This document shows positions 16,336 to 26,527 of a stretch of DNA of 64,000 nt, in pieces (positions within the stretch are counted from its first letter, which is position 1; every line of letters begins with the position of its first letter). Source of the stretch: Caldilineaceae bacterium (GTDB taxonomy: Bacteria > Chloroflexota > Anaerolineae > Caldilineales > Caldilineaceae); assembly GCA_026645575.1 (NCBI GenBank), contig JAPKMW010000001.1:186001-250000 (forward strand). The letters run 5' to 3'. Made by a program: the position numbers and the translations under genes. The notes beneath the pieces were generated by a model. That model saw nothing but the letters and a program-made list of their open reading frames with translations, did no database searches and was not told the origin of the DNA.

Positions 16336-16352
16336 GTTTAGTAATCGTCCAG

Positions 16353-16439
16353 AAATAACTTCCCGCTCTGTGCGAGTCCATGACTCGCCCCCGACCGGGG
16401 CGAGTCATGGACTCGCACAGAGCAGTTTGGGGAATTATT
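16353..16439. mobile_element. Palindrome related to the 82-bp MITE-like family (GCGAGTC variant)
   Basis: Core TGCGAGTCCATGACTCGC with its inverse, and decayed ends (AATAACTTCC / GGGAATTATT). It sits between two convergent genes and can form a long hairpin on either strand, so it may also act as a terminator. No target duplication seen. Confidence 0.65.
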
Positions 16440-16488
16440 GTGGGTAGGGGCTTCGTTGTTACCAACGGATAAGGATTAGCAAAGAACC

Positions 16489-17874
16489 CTACTCCGCCTG
16501 AATCAGTTGGCAACCAACGAGCGCTGGTTGCATGGTGATGGTTGGTTTGGCCTGGAAGGTGACGATGTAGACATGCCCCACATCGACGCCGCCAAAGTCC
16601 TGGCCGACGGCGGTGAGCATATAATCTATGCCACCATCACCGTTGACATCACCCACGCTCAACGCATCGACGCCGAGGGCATCTTGCTCAATCGTCCCCG
16701 TGACAGTATGGAGAACGCTGCCGTCCTTGCCGGAATGAATATAGACCTTGCCTCCGTTAGTCGTGGCCGCGCTTGATTGCCAGGCGGCCAGACTCACATC
16801 GGCGTGTCCATCCCCATTGATGTCAGGAATGCCGCGGCCCGGCCCCAACCCGTCGCCATCGGCTTCGGCTTCAAAGATGTGGAGCGGGGAACCATCGACG
16901 CCAGAGTAGATGTAGGCGCGACCAGTGCCGGTGGCCTCACCCCGCACCGCGGCATAATCTCCAACAAAGATGTCCGGCGTGCCATCCGCATTGACATCGC
17001 CGGCGCCGGCGGCAAAGAAGGTGCCAAAAGTGCCGCCGCTGGCCGCTTCTTCGACCGGTTGCAAGGTGTAGAGAGCTGCGCCATCAACCCCGGAGTAGAC
17101 ATACGCTTCGCCCAGCCCATTGTCACCCGCCCCAGGCGCCGCCGCCACCTGGTCAGGAACCCCATCACCATTGACATCGCCCACCTGGCCCAGACCGCTG
17201 CCCAACAACCCCTGCGGCGTATCGCCCAACTGCTCCCAGAGGACGCTGCCGTCGCTGCCGGAGAGCAGATAGACACGCCCGGTGTCGGTGATTGTTTCGC
17301 TCACGTCGGCACGATTGGCCCCCACCAGTAGATCGGGGATGCCATCGCTGTTGACATCGCCGGCGCCGGCCACACTAGCACCAAAGTTTTCGCGCACTTC
17401 TGACGGTGTGGTCAAGTCATGTAAGATGCTGTGATCGGCGCCAGAGTAGACGACAATGCGATTGGCTGGCCCGGCCCCGCCGACAATATAGTCGGGCGTG
17501 CCATCCTGGTTGACATCGCCGGCGCGGTTGAGGCTATAACCAAAGCGGTTGCCCTCTATGCCTTCGGCTTCATGTAATAACGTGCCACTTTGGCCGGAAT
17601 AGACATAGATCTTGCCCGTGGCTTGGTCACCGCCATAGAAGGGGGCAGAGGTGGCAAAATCCGGGCTGCCGTCGCCATCCAAATCACCCAAATTGGCGCC
17701 AACCCACCCGAAACCATCCCCAATGTTCTCCCCATGCAATTCATAGAGGATCACCACATCGCTTTCGCTAAAAGGGCCGGCCGCGACCACAGGGACGCCC
17801 ACCAGCAATAAAGAACCAAACAGGCTTAACCAACCGATCCGCAGCCAGCGACTGCGCCATCCTTGTTTCCGCAT
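16489..17874 (-). CDS. Secreted FG-GAP (integrin-alpha-like) beta-propeller protein
   Basis: 461 residues from the ATG at 17874, which has GGGAGGAAAGT in front; a longer frame to 17949 has no RBS. A signal peptide ends at VPVVAAG. The rest is about seven blades of FG-GAP repeats, each with a calcium loop of the form GD.[ND].DG.PD (for example GDLDGDGSPD, GDVNQDGTPD, GDVNSDGIPD) and a YVYSG strand. These folds bind ligands or mediate surface contacts. The protein ends CQLIQAE, lacking the LPL-type tail of its neighbours. It is convergent with the vWA gene. It probably belongs to the same surface-protein island but is transcribed separately. Confidence 0.8.
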   Translation of the reverse strand: MRKQGWRSRWLRIGWLSLFGSLLLVGVPVVAAGPFSESDVVILYELHGENIGDGFGWVGANLGDLDGDGSPDFATSAPFYGGDQATGKIYVYSGQSGTLLHEAEGIEGNRFGYSLNRAGDVNQDGTPDYIVGGAGPANRIVVYSGADHSILHDLTTPSEVRENFGASVAGAGDVNSDGIPDLLVGANRADVSETITDTGRVYLLSGSDGSVLWEQLGDTPQGLLGSGLGQVGDVNGDGVPDQVAAAPGAGDNGLGEAYVYSGVDGAALYTLQPVEEAASGGTFGTFFAAGAGDVNADGTPDIFVGDYAAVRGEATGTGRAYIYSGVDGSPLHIFEAEADGDGLGPGRGIPDINGDGHADVSLAAWQSSAATTNGGKVYIHSGKDGSVLHTVTGTIEQDALGVDALSVGDVNGDGGIDYMLTAVGQDFGGVDVGHVYIVTFQAKPTITMQPALVGCQLIQAE

Positions 17875-17984
17875 ACTTTCCTCCCACTTGTGTTGATAAG
17901 GTTTGAACCAGCAGAAGTGTAACCGGCAATGCGCTGGGCCGACTATCAAATTCTTGCGGAGATTGGGGACGACTCAAGTCTGTA

Positions 17985-18848
17985 TTACGGTAAAATGTTT
18001 GCCCGCAGCCTGGTTGGCGTGAGGCCAAAGGTCTGGCGAAAGGCGCTGGTGAAATGGCTGTGGCTATTATACCCCAAGTTGAGCGCTAGATCGGTCAGAT
18101 TGGTAGCGGCGCCGGTCACGCTTTCCAGGGCAGTGCAGAGGCGGAGTTGACTTATATATTGGTGGATGGTGCAACCAGTATGGGCGCGAAAGATGCGACA
18201 AAGTTCATACGGCGAAAGGTAGACCTTACCCGCCAGTTCCTTCAGCAATAGCTTTTCCTGAAAGCGAGTCGCCAACTCGGCCTGAATGGCCTGCACGACT
18301 GCCTGTTGTTGCTGCGTGGTGGTTGGCCGGGCGCGCCGCTGTTGTTTGCGCCGCTGTTGATAAACATGGGCCAGCAGCATGGCCAGGGTGAAGAGCATCG
18401 TTTCTTCTACATAGAGGATGTCCGGTTGGGATGTGTGGCGGATATGCTCAACAACCTGCCGCTGGCGCAAGTAGATCTGGGGCAAGCCGGGTGCATGAGT
18501 AAAGGTAAAGGGACGCTCCGGTTGATCGGCCACCTGCGGTTCATACTCTTGGAGCGCGCTGACGAGCAGATCAGGCGCAAAGGCAAACCATTCACAGCGA
18601 TCCCCTTCCGCCGACAGTGAGGCGCGTTCATACTGTTGGTATAAGTTGTAAAACATGATCTGGTTCGGATCCGCCACAATCGTCCGCCGGTTCGGATACC
18701 GAATGTAGACGCTTGTGCGCGGAAAGACGATCAAGTGGCCACTGACAATCGGGCCAGTGTCATGAAACTGGGGATGTTGCACCGGACAGCAGAAGTGTCC
18801 GATTTTTAAGAGAGAAGTGGCAAAAAGCACGGTTGAGGGTGATTGCAT
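17985..18848 (-). CDS. AraC-family transcriptional regulator
   Basis: 287 residues. The N-terminal half looks like a cupin-type sensor domain (HFCCPVQHPQFHDTGPIVSG onward). The C-terminal ~100 residues are the AraC double HTH: LLLKELAGKVYLSPYELCRIF, then LTDLALNLGYNSHSHFTSAF with the family's GY.S.S.F..AF signature. Cytoplasmic DNA-binding protein; effector unknown. Four 17-bp direct repeats lie 36-104 bp upstream of the start, between it and the divergently transcribed aminotransferase, and are obvious candidate operators. A run of RRKQQRR near residue 165 links the domains. Confidence 0.85.
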   Translation of the reverse strand: MQSPSTVLFATSLLKIGHFCCPVQHPQFHDTGPIVSGHLIVFPRTSVYIRYPNRRTIVADPNQIMFYNLYQQYERASLSAEGDRCEWFAFAPDLLVSALQEYEPQVADQPERPFTFTHAPGLPQIYLRQRQVVEHIRHTSQPDILYVEETMLFTLAMLLAHVYQQRRKQQRRARPTTTQQQQAVVQAIQAELATRFQEKLLLKELAGKVYLSPYELCRIFRAHTGCTIHQYISQLRLCTALESVTGAATNLTDLALNLGYNSHSHFTSAFRQTFGLTPTRLRANILP

Positions 18849-18884
18849 CGCACGCTCCGCTTACAACGACCAAAGCCGACACTA

Positions 18885-18952
18885 TGTCAACTGCATCAGG
18901 TTGTCAACTGCATCAGGTTGTCAACTGCATCAGGTCGTCAACTGCATCAGGT
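18885..18952. repeat. Four tandem 17-bp direct repeats
   Basis: TGTCAACTGCATCAGGT occurs four times head to tail; the fourth unit starts with C instead of T. The 17-bp period is about 1.6 helical turns. The location between a regulator and a divergent catabolic gene suggests an operator array, although simple slippage is possible. Confidence 0.8.
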
Positions 18953-18978
18953 TCCGCTACTATCCTAGTTGAAAGATC

Positions 18979-19031
18979 GTAACTACACTGCTCTTTGCCA
19001 GTCACGGACTGGCAAAGAGCAGTGTAGTTAC
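18979..19031. mobile_element. 53-bp MITE-like palindrome with 8-bp target duplication
   Basis: A short form of the family. Ends are GTAACTAC/GTAGTTAC and the core is TTTGCCAGTCACGGACTGGC. Flanked by the direct repeat GAAAGATC at 18971-18978 and 19032-19039. Only one central hairpin word is kept, as if half of the nested palindrome of the 82-bp form had been lost. Confidence 0.85.
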
Positions 19032-19242
19032 GAAAGATCTAGGAAAAGACGTTACTGCGCCAGTCACGGCTGGCGAGGAGCGAGCTTGGATTGTATTGAT
19101 CTACCAGGTAATGGATTTTTGTGCAGCCCTCTTCTAGACTATACTCTCTAAGCAGAAAATTTATTTGTAGGCATGGGACGTCGTCGCGTTGGCGTCCGGC
19201 CTGTGCTGTATGATCATCAATGAAGATAATCAAGAGGAAGGT

Positions 19243-20590
<1,348 letters not shown>

Positions 20591-20592
<2 letters not shown>

Positions 20593-20655
20593 TAGGACAG
20601 TGGGACAGTAAGACAGTACAACTGTGCCACTGTCCCACTGATTCACTGTCTTACT
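20591..20655. repeat. Imperfect inverted repeat of GACAGT words
   Basis: AGTAGGACAGTGGGACAGT is mirrored by ACTGTCCCACTGATTCACTGT. It lies directly after the aminotransferase stop and 16 bp before the next start, so it is a possible attenuating or stabilising hairpin. Confidence 0.6.
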
Positions 20656-20670
20656 GACTCACTAACTATC

Positions 20671-21075
20671 ATGGCTGTTTTCCAATCTGACCAACAACTT
20701 TATGACGTTCTACAAGCAGTCTTTCATGCCGTCGCCGCCGATTCGGCCAATGTTGCCCCGTTTACCCAAAGCAATCTGGTCATTCGGATGAAAACCGAAG
20801 CGCCGGCAGCGGAGGTGTTGCTCGATGGACGCCAGCCACCACTAGAGGTCTTCTTTGGTGAACGACCAGGGAAGGCGAATATTGAAATTACGATGCCGGC
20901 GGATCTGCTTCATGCCATTTGGAGCGACCAGGAAAGCACCAGCGCAGCCTTCTTTAGCGGCAAGATCAAAACCAAAGGCAATTTACTCAAAGCCATGTCG
21001 TTGATCGATCTCTTCCGTGCCTGTGAGCAGGTCTACCCGGCGATTGCCAAGGCGCATGGGGTGGCAATCGTCTAG
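20671..21075 (+). CDS. SCP2 sterol-binding domain protein
   Basis: 134 residues forming a single SCP2-like domain: an alpha-beta fold with a hydrophobic pocket that binds lipids or acyl-CoA. Visible signs are [18 protein letters not shown] (edge strands), [15 protein letters not shown] and the [16 protein letters not shown] block typical of bacterial stand-alone SCP2 proteins. No SD is obvious before the ATG. It follows the aminotransferase by 78 bp and may be co-transcribed. Specific ligand unknown. Confidence 0.75.
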   Translation: MAVFQSDQQLYDVLQAVFHAVAADSANVAPFTQSNLVIRMKTEAPAAEVLLDGRQPPLEVFFGERPGKANIEITMPADLLHAIWSDQESTSAAFFSGKIKTKGNLLKAMSLIDLFRACEQVYPAIAKAHGVAIV

Positions 21076-21399
21076 CGGTTTGGCATAGGGTGTCGCCGGA
21101 AAAATCCTTGCTATTGCGTAGGCTGCTACTGTTTACCAGTGGTATGCGCGCCCACTTTCGCCGCTTTTGTTGGTCTACTCTACACGCTAGCAATTAGGAA
21201 TGACAAAGTGACGCTCTACAGGTGCTTTAGTACCTTTGACACCCTCTAGAACACACGTTATAATTCGGCTAAACAGTGATTATGCAAAGACTCATTGCGC
21301 AATCGCATTGTACAATTATGAGGGTTACGAGAATAAATTAACAACGTTCATTATTGTACAATTACTGTGGCGAAGGATTGGATTGGGAGTGGATAAACG
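21076..21399 (+). promoter_or_regulatory. dnaG-rpoD leader region: consensus promoter plus paired TTGTACAATTA boxes
   Basis: TTGACA at 21236-21241, a 17-bp spacer and TATAAT at 21259-21264 form a perfect sigma-70 promoter. Two identical TTGTACAATTA boxes lie downstream at 21308-21318 and 21354-21364, inside the predicted untranslated leader. Nothing else is seen between the SCP2 stop and dnaG. Confidence 0.8.
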
Positions 21400-23382
21400 A
21401 TGAGTGTAATTGACGAGGTCAAACAGCGTCTGGACGCTGTCGAACTCATCGGACGCTATGTCGAGTTGCGCAAAGCCGGCACCATCTACAAAGGACTTTG
21501 TCCCTTTCATAGCGAACGCACCCCTAGCTTTGTCGTCTACCCAGATCGGGGGACGTGGCACTGTTTTGGCTCGTGCGGCACCGGCGGCGACATCTTTAAT
21601 TTTGTCATGCGCCGGGAAAATCTGGAATTTCGTGAAGCGCTGGAACTCTTAGCACGTCAAGCCGGCGTGACGCTGGAAGCGGAACAAGATCAGACGCAAG
21701 GTCAGCGCAACCGATTCTATGAATTGAACGAGGCCGCCGCCACCTACTTCCAGGGCGTCTTACAACACCATGCCGGCGCCGCCGCCGGGCGTGCTTATCT
21801 GGAACGGCGCGGCATCAACAGCGAAACTATAACCAATTTCCGGCTAGGTTTTGCGCTGGAACATTGGTCGGCCTTGCGTGATTTTTTGCTAGAAAAAGGC
21901 TGGTCGCTGGATGAGTTACTGGCTGCCGGCCTGGTCAAGCGTCATGAGGAGCGCAACAGCATCTACGATGCCTTTCGCGCACGGGTAATGATTCCCATTC
22001 GCGACCGGCAGAGTCGGGTGATTGGCTTTGGCGGTCGGCTTTTGGGGGATGGTCAGCCAAAATATTTGAACACCGCCGAGACGCCGGTCTTTCATAAGTC
22101 CCAGGTGGTCTTTGGTCTAGATCTGGCGCGTGAGGCCATTCGACGGGAAGACAAAGTGGTCATCGTCGAAGGTTATATGGATGTCATTGCCGCGCACCAA
22201 CATGGCTTTGCCAATGTGGTTGCCTGTATGGGCACCGCTTTAACAAGTGAACAGCTTCAGCAGCTCCATCGCTTCACCAACAACTTTATTCTGGCGTTGG
22301 ATGCTGATGCCGCCGGTCAACAGGCTACCATTCGCGGGTTGAACCAGGCGCGTCAATCCTTGTTGCGGGTGCAAAAACCCACGGTAACGCCGACCGGCCA
22401 AGTACGGTTGACCGAGCGTCTGAGCGCTAACTTAGCCATCGTTTCCATGCCCGCTGGTCTGGACCCAGATGATGTCATCCGGCGGAATCCCCAGGAATGG
22501 CAAGTATTGGTGACCCAGGCGCAGCCATTGGTGGATTTCTATTTTCGCCTGATCACCGATCAATTTGACCTGACCAGTGCCCAGGGCAAAGGGCTAGCCG
22601 TTGCTGAGCTTGCCCCGTTGATTGCCGAACTCGATGATCGTATTGAGCGGGAGCATTATGAACAGCGACTCAGCCGAATCGTACAGATTGATGAAAAGCT
22701 GATTCAGGCGCGTGTAGATGCAGCAACGAAGACCAGTCAACTGCCAACAGAGCCAAATAAACGGCGTTTTACTAATAAAACAAATGCTTATCGTCACCGA
22801 CAACCAATTGATGTTGCTACTGGGCCGCAATTCAGCGTTGAGGAGAGTAGAAGTACCTTCGAACAGCGACTAATCGGTACTACACAATTAGTTGTTTCGG
22901 CGGAGGATCGACTAGTTGCGAGTTTATTGTATGAACCCAAGTTACTTATCGGTTTGGTATCCATAATGGAACGTTTAGAGCTAATCCCGATACGTTCAGA
23001 AGATTTTCAGTCTATACAAAACCGAGAAATCTTCAGTGCGATTAAGCATTATATAGCCGGTAATGAACTGTGGGATTTAGAACTGTTTCAAGAAAGATTA
23101 TCACCACATATTCATGGTCACCTTGCTAATTTGACAACGTATACTGCACAGTTGCCTGAGCGTAGTATGAGTGATTTGCAAGCTGACCTCTTATTGGCGC
23201 TTATTCGCATTCGCATCGAGCAAATTGGTGAGCATTGTAAACATATTAAATTTATCGAAGATGATGCATTCAGACAAGGGGATACGGTTGGGGCTAAACA
23301 GTTTGCAGAGATCAAAAATAGACATTTGCGGGAATTAGCACACCTACAGACTTCAAAGCATCGACCTAGACAGGCCGTGTAA
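21400..23382 (+). CDS. dnaG: DNA primase
   Basis: Makes the RNA primers for DNA replication with the replicative helicase. 660 residues. The N-terminal zinc finger is CPFH (C34, H37) with CFGSC (C55, C59), a C-x3-C end instead of the usual C-x2-C. Then the catalytic core, with FGGRLLGDGQPKYLN and the TOPRIM motifs EGYMDVIAAHQHG (near residue 258) and ALDADAAGQQA. The C-terminal ~180 residues are the helicase-binding region and are more AT-rich than the core. The gene runs ahead of rpoD, as in the classic macromolecular-synthesis operon. A consensus promoter is 136 bp upstream of the ATG. Confidence 0.95.
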   Translation: MSVIDEVKQRLDAVELIGRYVELRKAGTIYKGLCPFHSERTPSFVVYPDRGTWHCFGSCGTGGDIFNFVMRRENLEFREALELLARQAGVTLEAEQDQTQGQRNRFYELNEAAATYFQGVLQHHAGAAAGRAYLERRGINSETITNFRLGFALEHWSALRDFLLEKGWSLDELLAAGLVKRHEERNSIYDAFRARVMIPIRDRQSRVIGFGGRLLGDGQPKYLNTAETPVFHKSQVVFGLDLAREAIRREDKVVIVEGYMDVIAAHQHGFANVVACMGTALTSEQLQQLHRFTNNFILALDADAAGQQATIRGLNQARQSLLRVQKPTVTPTGQVRLTERLSANLAIVSMPAGLDPDDVIRRNPQEWQVLVTQAQPLVDFYFRLITDQFDLTSAQGKGLAVAELAPLIAELDDRIEREHYEQRLSRIVQIDEKLIQARVDAATKTSQLPTEPNKRRFTNKTNAYRHRQPIDVATGPQFSVEESRSTFEQRLIGTTQLVVSAEDRLVASLLYEPKLLIGLVSIMERLELIPIRSEDFQSIQNREIFSAIKHYIAGNELWDLELFQERLSPHIHGHLANLTTYTAQLPERSMSDLQADLLLALIRIRIEQIGEHCKHIKFIEDDAFRQGDTVGAKQFAEIKNRHLRELAHLQTSKHRPRQAV

Positions 23383-23440
23383 GAGGCGGTAGTGTTCTGT
23401 CAACGAGATAGTGATCGGTCTGTATTCTTATGCGAATACA

Positions 23441-23527
23441 GGTTTTGTCCCGTAGGGACGGTTGAGTTTAGAAGAGAAAGAAAACATTATTTGTTCCTAA
23501 ACTCAATCGTCCCTACGGGACAAAACC
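23441..23527. repeat. Inverted-repeat element with GTCCCGTAGGGAC ends, copy 1
   Basis: GGTTTTGTCCCGTAGGGACG and the following GTTGAGTTTAG are repeated inverted at the right end, around a 25-bp loop. Each arm starts with a self-complementary GTCCCGTAGGGAC. It sits between dnaG and rpoD. The same 25-bp arm recurs at 36061-36135. Confidence 0.8.
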
Positions 23528-23647
23528 ATAGCCATACGTGACCCATCCACTCGTCAAGGCTTCGTTGACAAAAAATAGACTATTGCATAATTGCTTGATG
23601 AACGATTGCTGTTAGCGATCCGCAGGGGCGGACAATAGGAAAGACTC

Positions 23648-25003
23648 ATGACTAGAAGACGACGGACAAACGATAGACCTTCTTCACCAGACGAACCGGT
23701 GGCCCCTCTCGCCCGGACGACACCCGCCGTCGAAAGTGAGCTGGATGAATACATCAACCTGGGTGAAAAACCGCCTGAGGAAGATCTGTTCGATGACATT
23801 CCTGATGCAGAAGCGGCCGAAGAGGAAGATGACGCTGCACCCATTCCGCGGATTGCGCGCGATACCAAGCTTGAAGAAGAGATCGAGCGCGAAAAGTATG
23901 TGCCGATTGAAAAGCTGGTGGCCGATGTCCCTGAAATCAGCCAGAGCCTTGATCCGGTGCGCATCTACTTGCGTGAGATTGGGCGTCATCCGCTGTTGAC
24001 CGGCGAAGAGGAAGAAGCGTTGGCCCAGGAGATCAAACAAGGGCTGGACCCGCTCGCACGCGTCGAGTCGGTGATCGAGCCAATGGCGGCCCATGTCGCA
24101 CTCTCGACGCGCATTACCCGCGCCTTGGACGAGATCGACAAAATCGGCGACCCAGCCGAATTGGAAGAGCTGGAAGATCGGCTCATCCGCGCCAAACGCG
24201 CCCATAACCGCTTGACCCAAAGCAATTTGCGTCTAGTGGTCAGCGTGGCAAAACGCTACATTGGGCGCGGTCTCAACTTCCTCGACCTGATCCAAGAGGG
24301 TAATGTCGGCCTGATTCGTGCCGTCGATAAGTTTGATCATACCCTTGGCTTTAAATTCAGCACCTATGCCACCTGGTGGATTCGCCAGGCGATCAGTCGC
24401 GCCATTGCCGATCAGGCGCGCACCATTCGCATTCCGGTTCACATGGTGGAGACGATCAATCGCCAGAGCCGGATTCAGCGCAAATTGCAACAGGATCTCG
24501 GACGTGAGCCAACCTTTGAAGAGATCGCGCTGGAGATGGATTTTCTGGAAGAGGATGATATCAATCGCGTGCGTCGCTCTATGCGTGCCGATACTCAACT
24601 CGACCTGGAGACTGAGCGCCGGCTGGAACGGGCCGCGGCCAAAGTACAACGCATCAAACGGCTTAGCCAGGAACCGATCAGCTTGAACACGCCGGTCGGC
24701 ACGGAAGAGAACAGTTCGCTGGGTGACTTTATCGAAGATGAGAGTATGCCAGCGCCCGAAGGCATGGCCAGCCGCCGCTTGCTCCAGGAGCACATGAGTG
24801 AAATTCTCGACGGCTTGAGTGAGCGCGAGCGTAAAGTCTTGGTTATGCGCTTTGGCCTGGAAGATGGCATCACCCGCACCCTGGAAGATGTCGGTCGCGA
24901 ATTCAACGTCACCCGCGAACGGGTCCGTCAGATTGAAGCCAAAGCGCTGCGCAAATTACGCCACCCCTTGCGCAGCCGCAAATTGCGGGATTATCTGGGG
25001 TAG
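23648..25003 (+). CDS. rpoD: Primary RNA polymerase sigma factor (RpoD/SigA)
   Basis: 451 residues; directs core RNA polymerase to housekeeping promoters. An acidic N-terminal region of about 90 residues is followed by region 1.2 ([20 protein letters not shown]), then region 2 ([40 protein letters not shown]). Region 3 is [19 protein letters not shown] and region 4 ([40 protein letters not shown]) binds -35 elements. The consensus promoters seen before dnaG, the tRNA and the small RNA agree with a standard sigma-70 specificity. Start at the ATG at 23648 with GGAAAGACTC upstream. A palindromic element separates it from dnaG. Confidence 0.95.
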   Translation: MTRRRRTNDRPSSPDEPVAPLARTTPAVESELDEYINLGEKPPEEDLFDDIPDAEAAEEEDDAAPIPRIARDTKLEEEIEREKYVPIEKLVADVPEISQSLDPVRIYLREIGRHPLLTGEEEEALAQEIKQGLDPLARVESVIEPMAAHVALSTRITRALDEIDKIGDPAELEELEDRLIRAKRAHNRLTQSNLRLVVSVAKRYIGRGLNFLDLIQEGNVGLIRAVDKFDHTLGFKFSTYATWWIRQAISRAIADQARTIRIPVHMVETINRQSRIQRKLQQDLGREPTFEEIALEMDFLEEDDINRVRRSMRADTQLDLETERRLERAAAKVQRIKRLSQEPISLNTPVGTEENSSLGDFIEDESMPAPEGMASRRLLQEHMSEILDGLSERERKVLVMRFGLEDGITRTLEDVGREFNVTRERVRQIEAKALRKLRHPLRSRKLRDYLG

Positions 25004-25007
25004 CTGG

Positions 25008-25046
25008 TTGGTGCGGTGGTTGCGCGTGTCGAAACCACCGCACCAA
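25008..25046. repeat. Perfect 14-bp-stem hairpin after rpoD
   Basis: TTGGTGCGGTGGTT pairs exactly with AACCACCGCACCAA around an 11-nt loop, just after the rpoD stop. There is no T run, so it is either an interspersed repeat or an RNA 3'-end stabiliser. Confidence 0.6.
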
Positions 25047-25077
25047 TAAAGTAATGAATCAACAACCTAATTCAAAT

Positions 25078-25106
25078 TTGACAGCTTCTCCTGTCTGTAG
25101 TAAACT
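25078..25106 (+). promoter_or_regulatory. Promoter of tRNA-Asn
   Basis: TTGACA at 25078-25083, a 17-bp spacer and TAAACT at 25101-25106, about 22 bp before the mature tRNA 5' end. Confidence 0.7.
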
Positions 25107-25127
25107 TAGGGACGTTGCTGATGACGT

Positions 25128-25203
25128 TCCTCGGTAGCTCAATCGGCAGAGCATTCGGCTGTTAACCGAAATGTTGTTGGTTCGAGTCCAGCCCGGGGAG
25201 CCA
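25128..25203 (+). tRNA. tRNA-Asn (anticodon GTT), CCA encoded
   Basis: A complete cloverleaf by eye. The acceptor stem TCCTCGG pairs with CCGGGGA, then discriminator G and CCA. The D stem is GCTC/GAGC. The anticodon stem TTCGG/CCGAA holds loop CTGTTAA (anticodon GTT). The T arm has loop TTCGAGT. Its own promoter and terminator flank it. Confidence 0.95.
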
Positions 25204-25210
25204 AATTTAG

Positions 25211-25248
25211 AAAAGTCTCTTTGAGCAATTCTCAAAGAGACTTTTTTA
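25211..25248 (+). terminator. Intrinsic terminator of tRNA-Asn
   Basis: AAAAGTCTCTTTGAG pairs with CTCAAAGAGACTTTT around a 5-nt loop, followed by TTTATTT. Confidence 0.9.
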
Positions 25249-25504
25249 TTTCCTCGATCTATCGGTTGCCGCCCAAATCAGTTGTAGTGTTGAGTGTATA
25301 TCGGCGTATATCGTTTGACCTGCCAATCGATCGGGATGCAAAATTGCCGCAATGGTAACCTAGGCCTGTTTCCGCGTTGGAGGAAGATTAATGCAATGTG
25401 ACTTGCTGAAATAAGATGAAGTTTCCCTAATGATTGCTGTTTGTCAATTGGTAAGGGTGAATTTAAGTGTTTTGTAATAAATGACAATGAACGGTAAGCA
25501 AAGT

Positions 25505-25538
25505 GTAAGCGTTCGATTCGCCTACATCCTTTATACTA
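25505..25538 (+). promoter_or_regulatory. Promoter-like unit C: TGTAAGC-N21-TATACT
   Basis: The same box and exact spacing as at 5103 and 5300. It lies 58 bp before the start of the DUF6916-like gene and is probably its promoter. Confidence 0.5.
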
Positions 25539-25595
25539 TACCTTACCGATTACAATACGATCATTGCCTTTGTCTATCATTACGGAGAGCATTTT

Positions 25596-25904
25596 ATGAC
25601 GCAGCATGACTTTGCCACTCATCTATATCAACCGTTTCAGCTTCAACTTAATCCGTTGCTGACCATGTCATTGGCCCTAGCTTCGGTGCAGGATGCCACA
25701 CAGTTGCGCAATGAGCCGAAGCCGCAAGAGCGTACAAAGGCTTTTTCCGTCATCTTTCAGGGGCCACAGCATCCGGTTCTGCCCACTCGCACCTACCAAC
25801 TCTCACACCCGCGTCTCGGTAAGCTTGATCTCCTCCTTGTGCCCCACGAGCGGCGGCAAACCGGCATGTGTTACAAAGCCATTGTTCCTGAATTATCGAA
25901 CTAA
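25596..25904 (+). CDS. Small DUF6916-like protein
   Basis: 102 residues; GGAGAG precedes the ATG by 8 nt. The pattern F.PF.L.L......L.L.L..V, then TKAFSVIFQGPQHPVLPTRT and HPRLGKLDLLLVPHE matches what I remember of DUF6916, small proteins often found near secretion or virion-like modules. That family call is tentative. No signal peptide or membrane segment. It is alone, convergent with the DUF3307 gene, and has the recurring TGTAAGC-N21-TATACT element in front. Function unknown. Confidence 0.6.
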   Translation: MTQHDFATHLYQPFQLQLNPLLTMSLALASVQDATQLRNEPKPQERTKAFSVIFQGPQHPVLPTRTYQLSHPRLGKLDLLLVPHERRQTGMCYKAIVPELSN

Positions 25905-25942
25905 TCGCTATCCCCTATCCCAAATCGTGATGCAACCTCGCC

Positions 25943-26527
25943 TTAGCGCCAAATCCCGCGAATTAGCTGGGGTAAAGCTTGTAGGGCCGGTTGTAAGAAG
26001 ACAAACGCTAGTAAGAGTAAACCAATGCGCTGCTCGACGGCCAACAATTGATCCTTTGCCCAATCTAGCAGATAAAAACGCGCCGTATACTCCTGACTGA
26101 GACTATTGGCCCATAGCCAAAACAAGACCATGCCGGCTGGGATCAAGGCGCCCAGCAAAAGCGGCGGTAACCAGGTATCGGGCAAAATGCCCACTGGCGC
26201 TGGCTGCCAGAGGCGCTGCGCCCAGACCGCCGCCAGCCAAAGGGTGGCGACATGCAGCGCTTGATCCAGCAGAAAGTAGGCAATCCCTTTGGCGCCGGGG
26301 TAGAGCAGTTTGATAGCGTCGATGAGAAAGTGAACGGCGCCAACGCCAAGCAGCAAAGTCAAGTAGCGGTTTGGTTGATCCAGCAGAAGCGCCATCACTG
26401 CGATATGAACCAGCACATGGAGAAACACCCCCAGCCAATATTTTTCTTTTAGCCTGGCCAGGGCGTTGGTCTGTAAGGGGAAATCGGCAAACAAGTGGGC
26501 AATAAGCAATGTGAGCAACAAATTCAT
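25943..26527 (-). CDS. DUF3307 family integral membrane protein
   Basis: 194 residues with about five hydrophobic segments. The N-terminus MNLLLTLLIAHLFADFPLQT is the hallmark of DUF3307, and HFLIDAIKLLYPGAKGIAYF carries the conserved HF.ID..K motif in a later segment. The family is of unknown function; some members sit with SatD-type proteins, but no such neighbour is present here. Last helix near residues 170-190. Apparently monocistronic. Confidence 0.75.
   Translation of the reverse strand: MNLLLTLLIAHLFADFPLQTNALARLKEKYWLGVFLHVLVHIAVMALLLDQPNRYLTLLLGVGAVHFLIDAIKLLYPGAKGIAYFLLDQALHVATLWLAAVWAQRLWQPAPVGILPDTWLPPLLLGALIPAGMVLFWLWANSLSQEYTARFYLLDWAKDQLLAVEQRIGLLLLAFVFLQPALQALPQLIRGIWR

Larger units (their letters stand above)
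18849..19242. other. Divergent intergenic region between araC-like gene and aminotransferase
   Basis: Holds the 17-bp tandem repeats (18885-18952), a 53-bp MITE-like element with target duplication (18979-19031) and a decayed half-copy of the same core (about 19050-19086, GCCAGTCACGGCTGGCGAGG). No additional gene is supported. Confidence 0.6.

Noticed and set aside
18885..18952. CRISPR array
   Set aside because: The four 17-bp repeats are head to tail without spacers and there are no cas genes.
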